A DNA stretch of 64,000 nucleotides from positions 104,412,140 through 104,476,139 of the forward strand of contig NW_026262712.1 of the NCBI RefSeq assembly GCF_021869535.1, read 5' to 3'. The first letter of the stretch is position 1, and every line of letters starts with the position of its first letter. Positions 42,951 through 54,780 of the stretch are shown here, piece by piece. Under the pieces are notes generated by a model, which worked only from the letters and a program-made list of their open reading frames with translations, ran no database searches and was not told where the DNA came from. A program made the position numbers and the translations under genes. Source of the DNA: Mytilus californianus. Taxonomy: Eukaryota > Mollusca > Bivalvia > Mytilida > Mytilidae.

Positions 42951-44122
42951 CAATTGTTCAGAGAAAAATTGAAGGTCTTTCCACAGCAATTTATAAATTT
43001 ATTGAAAAGAAGCTAGTTCGTGTTTACTCAAAGTAAAAATTGGCATCTTATCAGTTTCTTCATACTCATCCGATAAATAAGTAGTTTCTATATACTTCTG
43101 GGTGAAATAAGGGAGATAATTAGCTACTTCCGGTGAAGTAAATGTCACTTCCGGTCTCATATAATAATTTCTTTTCCACTGATTCCAAAAATATATAGTT
43201 TTTATATACTTTTGCTTGTAAACCAGGAGATAATTGGCCACTTCCGGTTTATCGAAAGTCATTTCTAGTCTTCAGTGATAAGTTAATGTATTAAAATTAA
43301 AAAAATATATGGATTCCTAATACTTTTCCATGAAAAAAGTGCAAAAATGGCTACTTCCGGTTTTCTCAAGGTCACTTCCGGTTGTCATTTTTCAAGGTCA
43401 TATGTCTTCCAACCTTTTGTAGGTCATATGGCTTTATAATGAACCAAGTTGAAGTAATAATCAATTTACCTTATAATTGGACATTTCACGGGCACTTACT
43501 CCTATAAGACGCCATTAGATTGTTTCAGACCAAATGTAACAAATCTTCATTACTATAAAGATAACATTTTGCACTTGTTGTTTCATATATATCTTTAAAC
43601 GTGTTTGAGAAAATGCAAAAACAAGGAAAAGTCAAAATTGAGAATTGACCTTGACCTTTGACCTTGACCTTATTTTCTAAGTTAGGACCTAGGGACCTCA
43701 AATAAAAAAATTCCAGGGTTATGCAGTTAACGGTTTATGAATTAAAAAAACATACCGACAAATTTATTTGGTAAAGGTGGATAACTCCTTTAAAATTTCA
43801 TCGAATCGCTTCGATCCAAATTAGCCAAAAATTCCTGAGGATTTAACAAACAATTTAGAAAAAGAATTTTGTCGATATCTTATTTTGTTACGAAGGAGAT
43901 GCACACACTTGATAAACAGTGAATAGGGAGATAACTCTTACAATTGTTCGGCTTAGAATGGGTGAAAATAAAAAGCGCATAAACTGTATGATATTATATA
44001 AGAAATATCTTAGCGACATATTGCGAAACAAAAATTTTACGCGATAACACAATTTGGCGGAAGAAAAAAAAATAATAATCAGAACAAATACAATATGTCT
44101 TTCCACAGAAAAGTGGAAGGAC
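42951..44122 (-). mobile_element. Hairpin-ended non-autonomous element, copy 2 (inverted)
   Basis: Begins with CAATTGTTCAGAG (hairpin, 42951-42971) and ends with GTCTTTCCAC/GTGGAAGGAC (44097-44122). Internal ACTTCCGGTTT sub-repeats and the half-site array are present, inverted relative to copy 1. The base string CTAA follows the outer hairpin closely. Minus frames at 42999-43262 and 43888-44106 fall within repeat sequence. Confidence 0.7.
43646..43670 (-). promoter_or_regulatory. Four AGGTCA half-sites (inverted copy)
   Basis: TGACCT TGACCT T TGACCT TGACCT on the plus strand: identical in architecture to 32900-32924 although the surrounding element copies have diverged. Confidence 0.45.
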
Positions 44123-44129
44123 CTAAAAA

Positions 44130-44860
44130 TGTAATCAAACTTTTTAGAACTATTGTATTTAATTCTCTTTCAATTACGGCTTTAATTTTGGAATCCCAAT
44201 TTTTCTGATTTGAGCTCCACTAAAAAGGTATAAATGAAACGTTTGTCTTTCTATCTCAAATATTAGCATGGTTTATTTGATGATCTTTTTAAGTATTTCT
44301 ATCATTAGCTTATTCTTCAAAACAAAACACCGTTATCTTTAATGGGTGTTGACTAAACTGTAACTGGCAACATAAAATATTGTAAGAAAAATGAAAAGTA
44401 AAAAAACGACAAACCAGATTTTTTTTAAAAAGGGAGGATTGAAAAAAGTCGAAGATGTGCAGAAAGACAAGAAAGAAAACAAATCATAAGCAACCACAAA
44501 GGTGAACGGAGGGGCAAACAGGCGTATATAAACGGTTAGCAAAAACTATCGTTGGTCCAAAAAGCATTCCATAAAATCAGGATTGATCTTGTGTGCATAT
44601 GAGGGTGAGAATATTCTGCTTCGCATTTCCCGTAATCTTGTATCGTTCAACCAACGGATTAGTCAAATTAGTTATGTTTAAACATCTTAGCAGATTGTGT
44701 GATCTCAGGGAATTCGTACAGTGGACACAACCTCTATAGAAACAACGAAACTGCGATATGTAATAACTGTCACCAACGGACGGATGGAGGCCTTCTTTCA
44801 ATACTCTTTCAGGATATGATAACAAATCAATTGGAAAACATCATTTATTTAATAAACAAA
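44130..44860. other. No assigned feature
   Basis: An 82-codon minus frame at 44577-44825 (contains YYISQFRCFYRGC) faintly recalls the ISQLIR-type RT block but is too diverged to assign. The 67-codon frame at 44339-44542 is low complexity and hydrophobic. Confidence 0.35.
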
Positions 44861-44864
44861 CTCT

Positions 44865-44910
44865 CTGATTGATGGTTGTCTCATTGGCAATCATACCACA
44901 TCTTCTAATT
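44865..44910 (+). repeat. F2 tail, about 40-nt terminal copy
   Basis: GGTTGTCTCATTGGCAATCA then TACCACATCTTCTAA: only the last part of the F2 tail. Confidence 0.65.
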
Positions 44911-46450
44911 TTATAAAACAGAAACAAAAATAGAAAAAAAACTTATTCCCTATAATTCAAAAGGCAAAAATGTCCCAATCATCTACTGAATATTGCATCA
45001 GTTCACAGTTAAAAAAAAAATTCTTTAAACGTTCATTAAATTCAGTGCAGTCGCATTGACTAATGTAGCATGAAGACACAAGTCTCGTCAGACGTATGAA
45101 TGTAACGTCAGTGCACGACGGCTTCAAATTATAATTGTAAATTAAATAGATGTGTTGACATCACAACTAAAATCACTCTTTTACACCGCATATATATGCA
45201 TTTTATTCTCACGTTCATTTAACATCATAAATTAAACTTCGTATTTCACGTTCATATAAAGAAGCACATAATTTAATGTGTAAAAACATGTATCATATAC
45301 TTAGATAAATATCATAGTTTACATGATATTGTCACGTACATAAAGAAATTAGATATTTCATGCACACAAATATCACGTATATTTTATTTGTACCCGTATA
45401 TATGAGATTGTTCTTATTCACAGGTAAAATGCTAATATCGCATTTCAAACAATGTTTTGATATATTCAAAGATGTTTACAAAACATTCTAAATTGTACAC
45501 TTTACGTTCTGAACAATTTGTCGGCAGAAGTCTGAAAGTGTTACAAATTAGATAAAAAGAATAAAAAAAAAACAACTTTAAATAATTGTAGGCATAAAAC
45601 ACTTACCTTGGAATTGATACACTATGTACAATAACAACAGAACTACTGTAGGTTACATTTAAGACTCAAAATATATACTATCTGACGGTTGTGCCATCCT
45701 TCAACAGCAAGGAGAAATGAATCTACCTGAATAAGTGTGTAAAAGGTGTCCGGAGAAAAATTGCAAACAGAAATCAATAGGGCCATGCCTATTAAGTGTA
45801 CATTTCAACACAGGTGAACCAAACTAAGGCCAAAGTTAAAACTTTGAAAACATATGTATTACGGCGTAGTGCAAAACTATGTATAAGATTAACAATTAAA
45901 TTAGCTTCTCACATAGAGACCGGAATTGCAATTCCTTGTTCTTGACGACAACTTCATCAATTATATAATTTATATATATGTTTGACTGAACAAATTTCTG
46001 TTCAAATATGCATACATCCAGCAGGATCTTTACAACTACAATGAGTTGTTGCAGCTGTAGGATATTTTTCCACATAGAAAACGGAAATCTCACTATTTGC
46101 ACCCTAATATTATTATGTTATGTTAAGGCTTTCATAAAAAGGTGTAACTGAACGTACTGAGCAAGCCTTTGTTGATGATAAAACTAATGGACTGTGCAAA
46201 CATCGTTTGAATTTCAGCAATAATCCTTAGATACATTTTGCAATATCTGTTTCTAACTATAAGAAATAAATCCTTAAGTAGCCATTTTAATTGGTTTTCA
46301 TTAAATGTAAATCAGTCCATCGAACACAGCGAAAACACTATTTAGCGTTACAATAATTACTAGTATATTATATTTTCAAAACGTTCTTTTTAGTTGAACC
46401 AAAATAAATTTGGTTATCAAAGGTTAATTTTGAATTTGGCGTTAGAAGAT
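44911..46450. other. No recognisable feature
   Basis: AT-rich. A 68-codon minus frame at 45896-46102 is unassigned. Confidence 0.4.
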
Positions 46451-46454
46451 GTAA

Positions 46455-46545
46455 ATAAACTCATCATAGATACCAGGCTTACAAAGAATTATCCGCCAGA
46501 CGCTCGTTTAGTCTACAAGCAGCATTGAAGCATTTCCTCTTTCAA
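46455..46545 (-). repeat. Rep-3 3'-end copy
   Basis: ACTCATCATAGATACCAGGC, then CCGCCAGACGCTCGTTTAGT: the inverted terminus. Confidence 0.65.
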
Positions 46546-46559
46546 AGTTTGATTGATAG

Positions 46560-47118
46560 AATGAATCTCGATTTCCGCTTCATAGCCTAGTACGATGACA
46601 AAGGATGTCTTCGCTTTAAAAACAAAAAATAACAATAATGACAGATAACTCAAATAATTAGAACAAAATATTTACTTGAAAAATACAGAGAGAGAAACAA
46701 AAATTTCAAGAAAAGTATTGGGTATAGGTCACAGAGGGAGACTTACGACCAAACGATACAGCTATCATATACACTTCTTTACAACATTCGTTTAGTTCTT
46801 ATATCCTAAGGTCTAAAATGAATTCATCGTTTTGAAACTATTGCGGACGTAATCCTGGTTTTTTTTATCGTTATACAATATGTGTGACACAGATAATGAC
46901 GGATATGTTACACTTGTTGTAACAACATTTCCAGACTTTTGACTTTTCACGTAACTTAATTTTTCAGGAGCATCTGAGTTTATTTCGTTTAAGTGGAGCT
47001 CTTAAATTGGTGGCTGTGTAGTATTTTGCCGCCTATTGTTAGTTTTTTATTCAGTTTTCAATAATGGCCTTGCTATCCTTGGTACTTTTCTAACCCTTTT
47101 TGAATACTAGTAGATCGA
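46560..47118. repeat. Segmental duplication, inverted copy of 2.52-3.17 kb
   Basis: See the counterpart. Homology stops at ACTAGTAGATCGA, where the LINE sequence begins. Confidence 0.75.
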
Positions 47119-48822
47119 TTCGAATAATTCATTCAATGGTTTCGCGAAAAATGAGCATGTTGTGTCTTTTTCAACATTGAAAAGGCCAATAGCACTACTT
47201 GGAAGTATGGTATTTTTAAACATCTTTTTGATGTGGGTTTGAAAGACATTATGCCAAATTGTATTTCGAATTTTCTCTATGACAGGCCATTTATTGTTAG
47301 AGTAAACTCAACCATGTCTGATCCTTATGCTAAGGAGATAATTGTCCCTCAGCAGAGTGAGTATTTTGTATGTTATATTGTTCAGACTAAGAATTAGCAT
47401 TCTAGTTGAATTTAAAAAAGCATTGCGAAAGGTTCATTCTACAGTGGTGCTGTTAAGTATTCAGAGGACAAACAAAATTGCGTAATATAGAACTCCAATT
47501 ACCACTATGCCTTGGTAGGATTAAAAAGGGAGCTTCTAAAAAATGGTTTTAAATTTTCGACTGCAAAAATCGTCGTGATGCATTTATGCAACAAACAGAA
47601 ATTCCATCTTAATCCAAGGCTTTACATTTACGGAAACCAGATTAGAATGGTTGACGAAACAAAATTTCTTGGTCTTATTATTTACATAGAAATGTTAAAA
47701 TCAAAGTGTTTAAAAGGTTTAGATATTTCAAAAGTTGTGCCGAGCACCGACTTGAGTGCTCATCGCAACATTTTATCAAAAATTGAAGTCAATTCAGTAC
47801 TGTTCAGTAGCTTTTCAGACAATGCATAAGTTGTTGTTGTGTACAGATAAATAGAACTGCTGAACAGTATTAATATAAACTGAACAGATGTAATTGACTG
47901 CAAGCGAATTGTCTAAACAGTACTGAATTTACCGCAGTAGATAAGTCTAAAAATTAACAGAAAGACTCAAAAAGACTTAATTTATTTTTGTTTATTTGTT
48001 TAAGAGCTATTTAGATCAAAAGGGCTGATTCGGAGAGAAATTGGTTTACTAATGCAGGTCTTCGTCTGTTTTATTGCTGCCTTTAACACCTCGCAAATTG
48101 AGAGTATGTATGTAAAGGCCGACGAGCCTTCACTTTCTTATAGGCGCTTGCAGCTTGGTCTCCTGTATGCCGTCAAGTTAACGGCAATTCCAAGCAATGC
48201 TGCATACAAATGTGTCTTAAATCCAATTTTTTAAAATATTTTTCAAAAACATGACAAATAAAATTCCTCCTCTTTGAATTCGTTTAAAACCATATCTGAA
48301 TACCTTTGATTTGAAATCTATTGCTCCAGTTTAGACTTGTAAATGCCCTCCATGGGAACTTCCTTAACCAAAATTGGTATATGATCTCAGTAAATACAAA
48401 CCCTATGCAAACATTATGCTGAAATGAAATTAAACAAATTTGACTTTTCAACTGTTTATGTTGGTGATGGAGACAGAGTGTCATCTGCTGCTGTCTTTAG
48501 TGACAACTTACCTCCTATTGCTACTATCTTTACTGCAGTATCTAAGGCAATAATTCTTGTCTTGCAGTTTGTTGCTTCTTCTGACAAATCAAAATTTATT
48601 ATATGTTCTGACTCGCTATGATGTCTTCAAACAATACAAAATACTACAATGGACAAACCGTTTATTCTTAAAAAAACATCGTTTGCGGAATGAGGAATTT
48701 GAATATTCTAAATAGAGTAATTATTTTCTATGGGTGCCAAGTCATGCTGGTACCCATGGAAACACATTTGTAGACCAAGAAGCAAAAAATGCCCTGAATG
48801 ACCCAATCTCTAAAAAGTAAAA
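47119..48822 (+). mobile_element. LINE remnant: RT, C-terminal region and RNase H
   Basis: In order, with frame changes: an RT palm piece (WKYGIFKHLFDVGLKDIMPN, then SNFLYDRPFIVRVNSTMSD and VPQQSE where VPQGS is expected); a 105-codon frame at 47512-47829 (NGFKFSTAKIVVMHLCNKQK, VDETKFLGLIIY); at 48052-48234 RTSQ-like and ADEPSLSYRRLQLGLLYAVK; then an RNase H-like part at 48424-48621 (VYVGDGDRVSSAAVFSD) and 48730-48770 (WVPSHAGTHGN). A block between the palm and the 47512 frame, including the FADD motif, is missing. This order fits Jockey-type LINEs. Truncated at 48.82 kb by an F3 tail. Confidence 0.78.
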
Positions 48823-49030
48823 TCACAAAAATACTGAACTCCGAGGAAAATTCAAAACGGAAAGTCCCTAATCAAATGGCAAAATCAAATGATAAAACAC
48901 ATCAAACGAATGGACAACAACTGTCATATTCTTGACTTGGTACAGGCATTTACAAATGTAGAAAATGGTGGATTGAACCTGGTTTTATAGCGCTAAACCT
49001 CCAACTTGTATGACAGTCGCATCTGTGAGA
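48823..49030 (-). repeat. F3 retroelement 3'-tail copy
   Basis: AAAATCACAAAAATACTGAA, AACGGAAAGTCCCTAATCAA and GTATGACAGTCGCATC on the plus strand. It abuts the LINE's RNase H remnant. Confidence 0.75.
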
Positions 49031-49620
49031 TACCGGATACATAGTTTAAATCAAATATTAGAAAATAAGACCTTTATATAATGCCAGTTGCCGGACAGAT
49101 TAGTGTGTTATTTGTAGATGTCCTATCTGACTTACTCGAATAAAAGACGTGTATCTCTTTAAAGGTGAAGTCAGACCTCAATATATACCTTGCGATTGCA
49201 AATAAACAATAAAACATCTTTAAATTGATGTATTGACTTTTCCGATATACGGAAAAAACATTAATATGTAAATAACATATCTGATTTATTTATTATTATT
49301 CCTGTTCAAACAGTTGTTTCATTTGTAAAAGAAATAAGAGTATATTTCAGAATACAAACATTTTGCATTAGTTTTAAATGATTTTAGTTTTAATCACGTT
49401 ATCTTATTGGTGAATGTTATTTGTCAATTAGTTATTTCGCTTATAACTAAAAGTTTTAGTATATTAAAAGACCTTTGTCTTAGTTTTAACACTGTCTTTA
49501 GTTTGAATATTTGAAATATCTCTCGCCGCGAAATAGCCTTTTTGCCCTTATTCGGCGTTAAGTAAACACCTATCATCAATCAATCAACTTGACATTATAA
49601 TCATTAGAAAATCGTATCAT
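49031..49620. other. No recognisable feature
   Basis: Begins with text reminiscent of the LINE C-terminal zinc-knuckle region (about 49040-49140) but too decayed to call. Confidence 0.35.
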
Positions 49621-49624
49621 TTAT

Positions 49625-49682
49625 AGAGAAACGCACGTCTGGCGTACAAAATTATCAGTCTGGTTTCTTTGAGGATTTTTTT
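49625..49682 (+). repeat. Rep-3 3'-end copy
   Basis: GAGAAACGCACGTCTGGCGT then ACAAAATTATCAGTCTGGTT. Confidence 0.65.
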
Positions 49683-49729
49683 TTCTCATATGAATTTAAT
49701 TCAAAGCATTTAATAAGGATAAAAGTTGT

Positions 49730-50100
49730 TATAGGGCAAATGATGAAACACATGTATGTATTATTGTATTGATCGTCTAATATTTTAGGAAAACATCTGA
49801 CACATGAACTTCATGTTTTTTATTGAAATTTTCTACTTAGCGACATCATGTACATGTTTTAATTTATTTTAAACTTTTAAACATTTTACATTGATTTTTA
49901 TATGATTTGGATGAATAAGTTTTATACTATCCATAAATATTCTTAAAAGGTTGAATGAATCTAAGAAGAAGTTATTCGTTCTGCTTTAATTATTTTGTCA
50001 TAACTTACGAGTACATCAATTTTGCTTCAAATCTGTGAAAATAAATTACCAAAGATCATGTATTTTATTTTCCGCCATTACCCTTTCTATTACTTACATC
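49730..50100 (+). repeat. Three-copy dispersed segment, copy 2
   Basis: AAATGATGAAACACATGTAT, TTTTCTACTTAGCGACATCA and TATTTTATTTTCCGCCATTA match 41.94-42.32 kb. Confidence 0.6.
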
Positions 50101-50109
50101 TACGACATA

Positions 50110-50520
50110 TGGTTTCTTGAAGATAAAAGTCTCATTGGCAATTATACCGCATCTTCCTATTTTATATTCAAATAACCTTCACCGGGGAATAAACAAATTG
50201 ATTCACATTACTTATGAGCTTTTGGAAGTTATTGTTTACACCTGTCCTAAGTCAGGAATCTGATGTTCAGTAGTTGTCGTTTGTTTATGTGGTTAATAAG
50301 TGTTTCTCTTTTCTCGTTTTTTATATAGATTAGACCGTTGGTTTTCCCGTTTGAATGGTTTTACACTAGTAATTTTTAGGGCCCTTTATAGCTTGCTGTT
50401 CGATGTGAGCCAAGGCTCCGTGTTGAAGACCGTACTTTGACCTATAATGTTTTACTTTTATAAATTTTGACTTGGATATATATAGAGGTGTCTCATTGGC
50501 ACTCATACCACATCTTCTTA
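50110..50520 (+). repeat. Two F2 tail copies in series
   Basis: A short terminus at 50120-50160 (GTCTCATTGGCAATTATACC) and a longer copy at 50225-50520 ending TCATACCACATCTTCTTATA. The longer one carries the GAGCCAAGGCTCCGTG variant shared with 36.9-37.2 kb. Confidence 0.7.
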
Positions 50521-51410
50521 TATCTATTTGAATCTGATTTGTGTAAATTGTATTAATTTTTATTTTACGTTAACATTTTTTCATAAGTTATTTTAAGTTC
50601 CATCATAGATATTTGTCATTTCGGTTATCCGATAGCTCCACTCAGGGCCAACATAATTTTTGTATATACCTATATGTGAAAAAACCACTATCAAAATTTA
50701 AATGCATTTATCTGTTTAAATTGGAACTTAATTGACGTCATTGTTTTAATAAGTAACACAAAGTCAGAATGAAAAAGACGTTCCTTTTTATCATGAATTT
50801 TAGTACATGTAACGAATATAACCATAAGATATATTTTGGTATTCTAAAACCAAATTCTAAATCTGAGGTCACATAGCATATAGTTTTTTAAATTCAATTT
50901 TTTTAAATTCTTATAAAATCTTTGTTATTTTGTTATAGTTTTTGAAAAAAAAGTGCAAATGTAAATTGTATGACAAATCTAGAGAGAATCATTTCCCGCC
51001 ACATTTTCAATTGGTTATATCTTAAAAACAAGGACACGGACCTGTAATTTTTTCAACTTTTTGAGTTCTGTTATTTATATAGTAATAATTTTTAAGTTGT
51101 TTTTATTCATTTTTATTTTTTATTTTTGTTAATCGTTAGAGTGAAAATGACAATAAATATGTGTTACATTAGATAATACATCATGAAAGAAATAAGTAAG
51201 TTATGAAAGGAATAAAGTACAATAACTAGAACTTGTAGGTTTGTGTAACGTAATAACGTCCATGTAGGTATTTTGCGCCGATTGTAGATTTTCAAAAATA
51301 AAAGGCAGAGACGACAATAATAAATCATCATCATTCGGAGAATAACCGATCATACCATGACAAAAACATAGCTATATTTTGCTTAGTGCGTTGCGGTAAG
51401 AAAAACATAT
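50521..51410. other. No recognisable feature
   Basis: AT-rich, without a frame or repeat that I can place. Confidence 0.4.
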
Positions 51411-51414
51411 AGTA

Positions 51415-53040
51415 TAAAAAAGAAGATGTGGTATGATTGCCAATGAGACAACTCTCCACAAGAGACCATATGACACAGAAATTAACAACTATAAGTCACC
51501 GTAGGGCCTTCAACAATGAGCAAAACCCATACCGCACAGTCAGCTATAAAAGGCCCCGTAATGACAATGTAAAACAATTCAAACAAGAACTAAAGGCCTA
51601 ATTTATGTACAAAAAATGAACGAAAAACAAATATGTAACACATAAACAAACGACAACCACTGAATTACAGGCTCCTGACTTGGGACAGGCACATACATAC
51701 AGAATGTGACGGGGTTAAACATGTTAACGGGATCTCAACCCGCCCCCTAACCTGGGACAGTGGTGTAACAGTACAACATAAGAACGAACTATAAAAATCA
51801 GTTGAAAGAGGCTTAACTCATCAGATGGATAAAAATACAAATACTACAATTACAAGTGGACGTGGCCGGGTACTTGTACATCCAATCAACAAAAAGACAC
51901 TAAGTACAGATCTGAGAGTACTCGCAGTTACTGACAGCTAGTTCAAAGCCACTAACAAATAATTAAAAAAATTCTGCATCTAAGACTAAATTATCAATCC
52001 GTACACATCCAACATCCAATGGATTTAGTGTAAAGACGTCATAAATAGTCATAGAAAAACATGACCTTGTGCAATGCCAAGATACAGGTATCGACAGATT
52101 GTAGATCCATGAATGTGTATATGTATATAACAATATCATTTAGTTTGCTTTTAATTTACTGATAACAAAATCAATATAAGTACCAATAAAAACAATATTT
52201 AATGATCTAATTACAGTTTTGAATTGGTAACCTTTTGAATAAGTTTATTTAAAGGATCGATAAGTTTACCAGGATCGTTTCTTAATTTCCGGGCACGGTA
52301 AACAATATTGCTGTAAAAATGAGGATGTGCAATCCCGTTTGAAACCAAACTTAAAAACCAAATCTGTGGAAGAATTTATTAAAGGTTTTAAGTAATTTGT
52401 GGTATCGTAATCCCTGGCTTAATAATTTACCAGTAATACATAGATTACGATCCTTTAAATCAAAAACGTCACAACAGACACGGGCATAGCGAACGAGTTG
52501 TGAAATATAAACACCGTTAGATGGTGCCAAAGGAACATCACGATCCAAAAAGGAAAATTAACAATAGGGAACGACAAATCGTCCCTTTTGTCGTAAATTT
52601 TAGTGTGGAGTTTCCCGTGTAAAACCAAAATATCTAAATCTAGGAAAGGACAGTTGTTACCGTTTAAATTTGATTTATTTAAAGTAAGTTCCTTTGGGTA
52701 AATTTCGGCAGTATATTGAGAAAATTCTTGATTATTTAACGAAAAAATATCATCAAGATAACGGTAAGTGTTGTTGAATTTATCAATTAAATGCAATTTA
52801 GACGGGTCTTTACTGAGTTTGGTCATAAACTGTGATTCATAACAGTACAAAAACAAGTCTGCTATTAAAGGGGCGCAATTAGTGCCCATAGGAATACCTA
52901 CAACCTATCGACAAACTTTGCTGCCGAAACGTACATAAATATTTAAGGAGAAAATTAACAGCTTCAATCATCTCATCACACCTCCAGTAAGTATATCTAG
53001 CATATTTACCTTTCTCATTAGAGAAGAAGGCTTTTAATGA
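51415..53040 (-). mobile_element. F2 retroelement, most complete copy: RT plus 3' tail
   Basis: Minus strand, 5' to 3': RT fingers/palm from about 53040 (KAFFSNEKGKYARYTYW ... FLLKYLCTFRQQ), a frameshift, then MGTNCAPLIADLFLYCYESQ, TYRYLDDIFSLNNQEF (catalytic YLDD), CPFLDLDILV, KIYDKRDDLSFPIVNFPF, another frameshift, DRDVPLAPSNGVYISQLVRY, KLLSQGLRYHKLLKTFNKFF; then a 3' tail of about 0.9 kb down to 51415. The RT belongs to a broad metazoan class that I believe is Penelope-like, though clade assignment needs a tree. Two or more frameshifts make it inactive. All tail-only F2 copies in the window end at the same base pattern as this one. Confidence 0.75.
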
Positions 53041-53310
53041 GTTGCAGCAAATATATTTGCATTCAGATTTACCAAACGACCATTTTTCATATATTTTATC
53101 ACAATAGTTTATGTGTTTTTATTAGTAAACACAATAATTTAAAAAGAAAATTACATGTGAACGGAAAATGTCGACTACTGGGCTGGCGAGGACATAGGGG
53201 GGACGAAAAGTCAATCGGGAGGGAAATCGAACGAACCCGACGAAACATCAGTTCATAGATCTTTTTACAGTACCTACAAATACTTAATATATTATAGGTT
53301 GCACTTTTGT
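53041..53310. other. Possible upstream RT element sequence, decayed
   Basis: Overlapping frames on both strands (73 and 78 codons) give no clear domain. A local GC-rich patch (GGCTGGCGAGGACATAGGGG) stands out. Confidence 0.35.
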
Positions 53311-53319
53311 AAAAAAAGA

Positions 53320-53520
53320 CAATGCAATTTCCCATAGGAACTCCCTTTACGGCTAAAACTGTGCCACTTTTACTATGCAGTTTCGTAACAAATTATATCC
53401 TAGAATGGAAAACTGATATGCACAACTATTTTATTCAAAGGTTAAAACATAGGGCTGTGCGGCATATTTTCAACATTTATATGCCCCTAACTTCTAAGAG
53501 TTTAAACTTATACTAAAATT
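53320..53520 (+). mobile_element. Possible reverse-transcriptase fragment (tentative)
   Basis: The 64-codon frame begins QFPIGTPFTAKTVPLLL, which recalls the FPIGTNCAPLL block of the F1-F3 RT class, followed by NYFIQRLKHRAVRHIFN (compare FIQ-LLK...AQTFN). Too diverged to be sure. Confidence 0.35.
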
Positions 53521-54290
53521 CTGTACTACCCCTCCCTTCACTTTGGGTCTTCTCAGAATTCAGTTTCATCGCTATCCATGTGTATTTATACTGGTAACAT
53601 TCCCAAGTTATTTTTTTTTGTAATGTGTTTATTGGCAAAAGCTACATATATAAATCTTCATAGTAAGTAAGTCCATAGTACATCAGCAAATTTGAGACAA
53701 GTACATATAGTTGATATTTTGAATCTTAAAACTTAAAAATAATAATAATGGTAAAAAAGTTATGTCTCTATGAGATGAAACACAGAGATCATATCTGGGA
53801 ACCAGTACGTAAACAAAACAAAATATCTATGAATATTATATATCTCCCGAAAAGAGGCGTGGTTTGTGAAACAGCTGTATTTACAATTTGTAGCCTAAAG
53901 GTATATCTTCTGTGACATTAAAGATTTAAAAAAACAAGTATATATGAAATATTGTTATCCAACTCAGCATCTTCTTGACGCATCAAGCATTAATAATTAC
54001 CTCCTTGTTTATACCTTTATGTTATAATATCTAATGGTGCTCATAAGACCAAAAATCATAATAAAAGAGCCGTCTTTTTATTCTTTTAAATTTATTTTTT
54101 TTAAGAATTAAAACATAATGAAAAGTCCGAAATTGTATGACAGAAATTCATTGAATAATTTGGGAATGGTTTTTTGAATATGTGAGATATTGATAGCCAA
54201 AATAACAAATGCATGTATAGGAACTTGATAATATACTCATCTTATAATGGAAAATTAACGCCTCATAAGTTAATGTTAATGAGATTCAAA
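53521..54290. other. No recognisable feature
   Basis: AT-rich. No frame of 60 codons or more and no repeat placed. Confidence 0.4.
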
Positions 54291-54299
54291 ATAACTTCC

Positions 54300-54780
54300 A
54301 ACTTAAAGCTAATAAGCTATGTGATTCGACTTATTTAAAACCCATTAAAGACCAAGTATTTTAGTAAAAGGTTTATGGCATAACAAAAATAAATACATGA
54401 TCGTTGGAATGAAGGAATATTGAATAACTCGAAAAGAAAAGGACACAAACAATTAAAATCAATCATCGGTACATTCCCCCTGTTAAGAATCTTCATGAAT
54501 ATTATACAAATCATTCCTTTAACTTATGGTAAACATTAATGTAAAATATTCAGTTTTTAGAATGAAACCGTAGAAGATGTCGGTGAGTAGAAAATATTCG
54601 TGTTTATTCTATGAATTATATCAAATTCCAAGATTGTATTTCGTGTATTTTCCAATAACATTCCCGGAGGTACGCATGTCATATCTTTTCCTAAAACAAT
54701 AAACAATCAATACAATAATACATGTATATGTTTCATCATTTGCTTCTGTCCTATAATAACTTGAATTTTTATTTACTGCT
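54300..54780 (-). repeat. Three-copy dispersed segment, copy 3 (inverted)
   Basis: GTTTATGGCATAACAAAAAT, GAGTAGAAAATATTCGTGTT and ATGTTTCATCATTTGCTTCT match 41.94-42.35 kb inverted. Confidence 0.6.
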
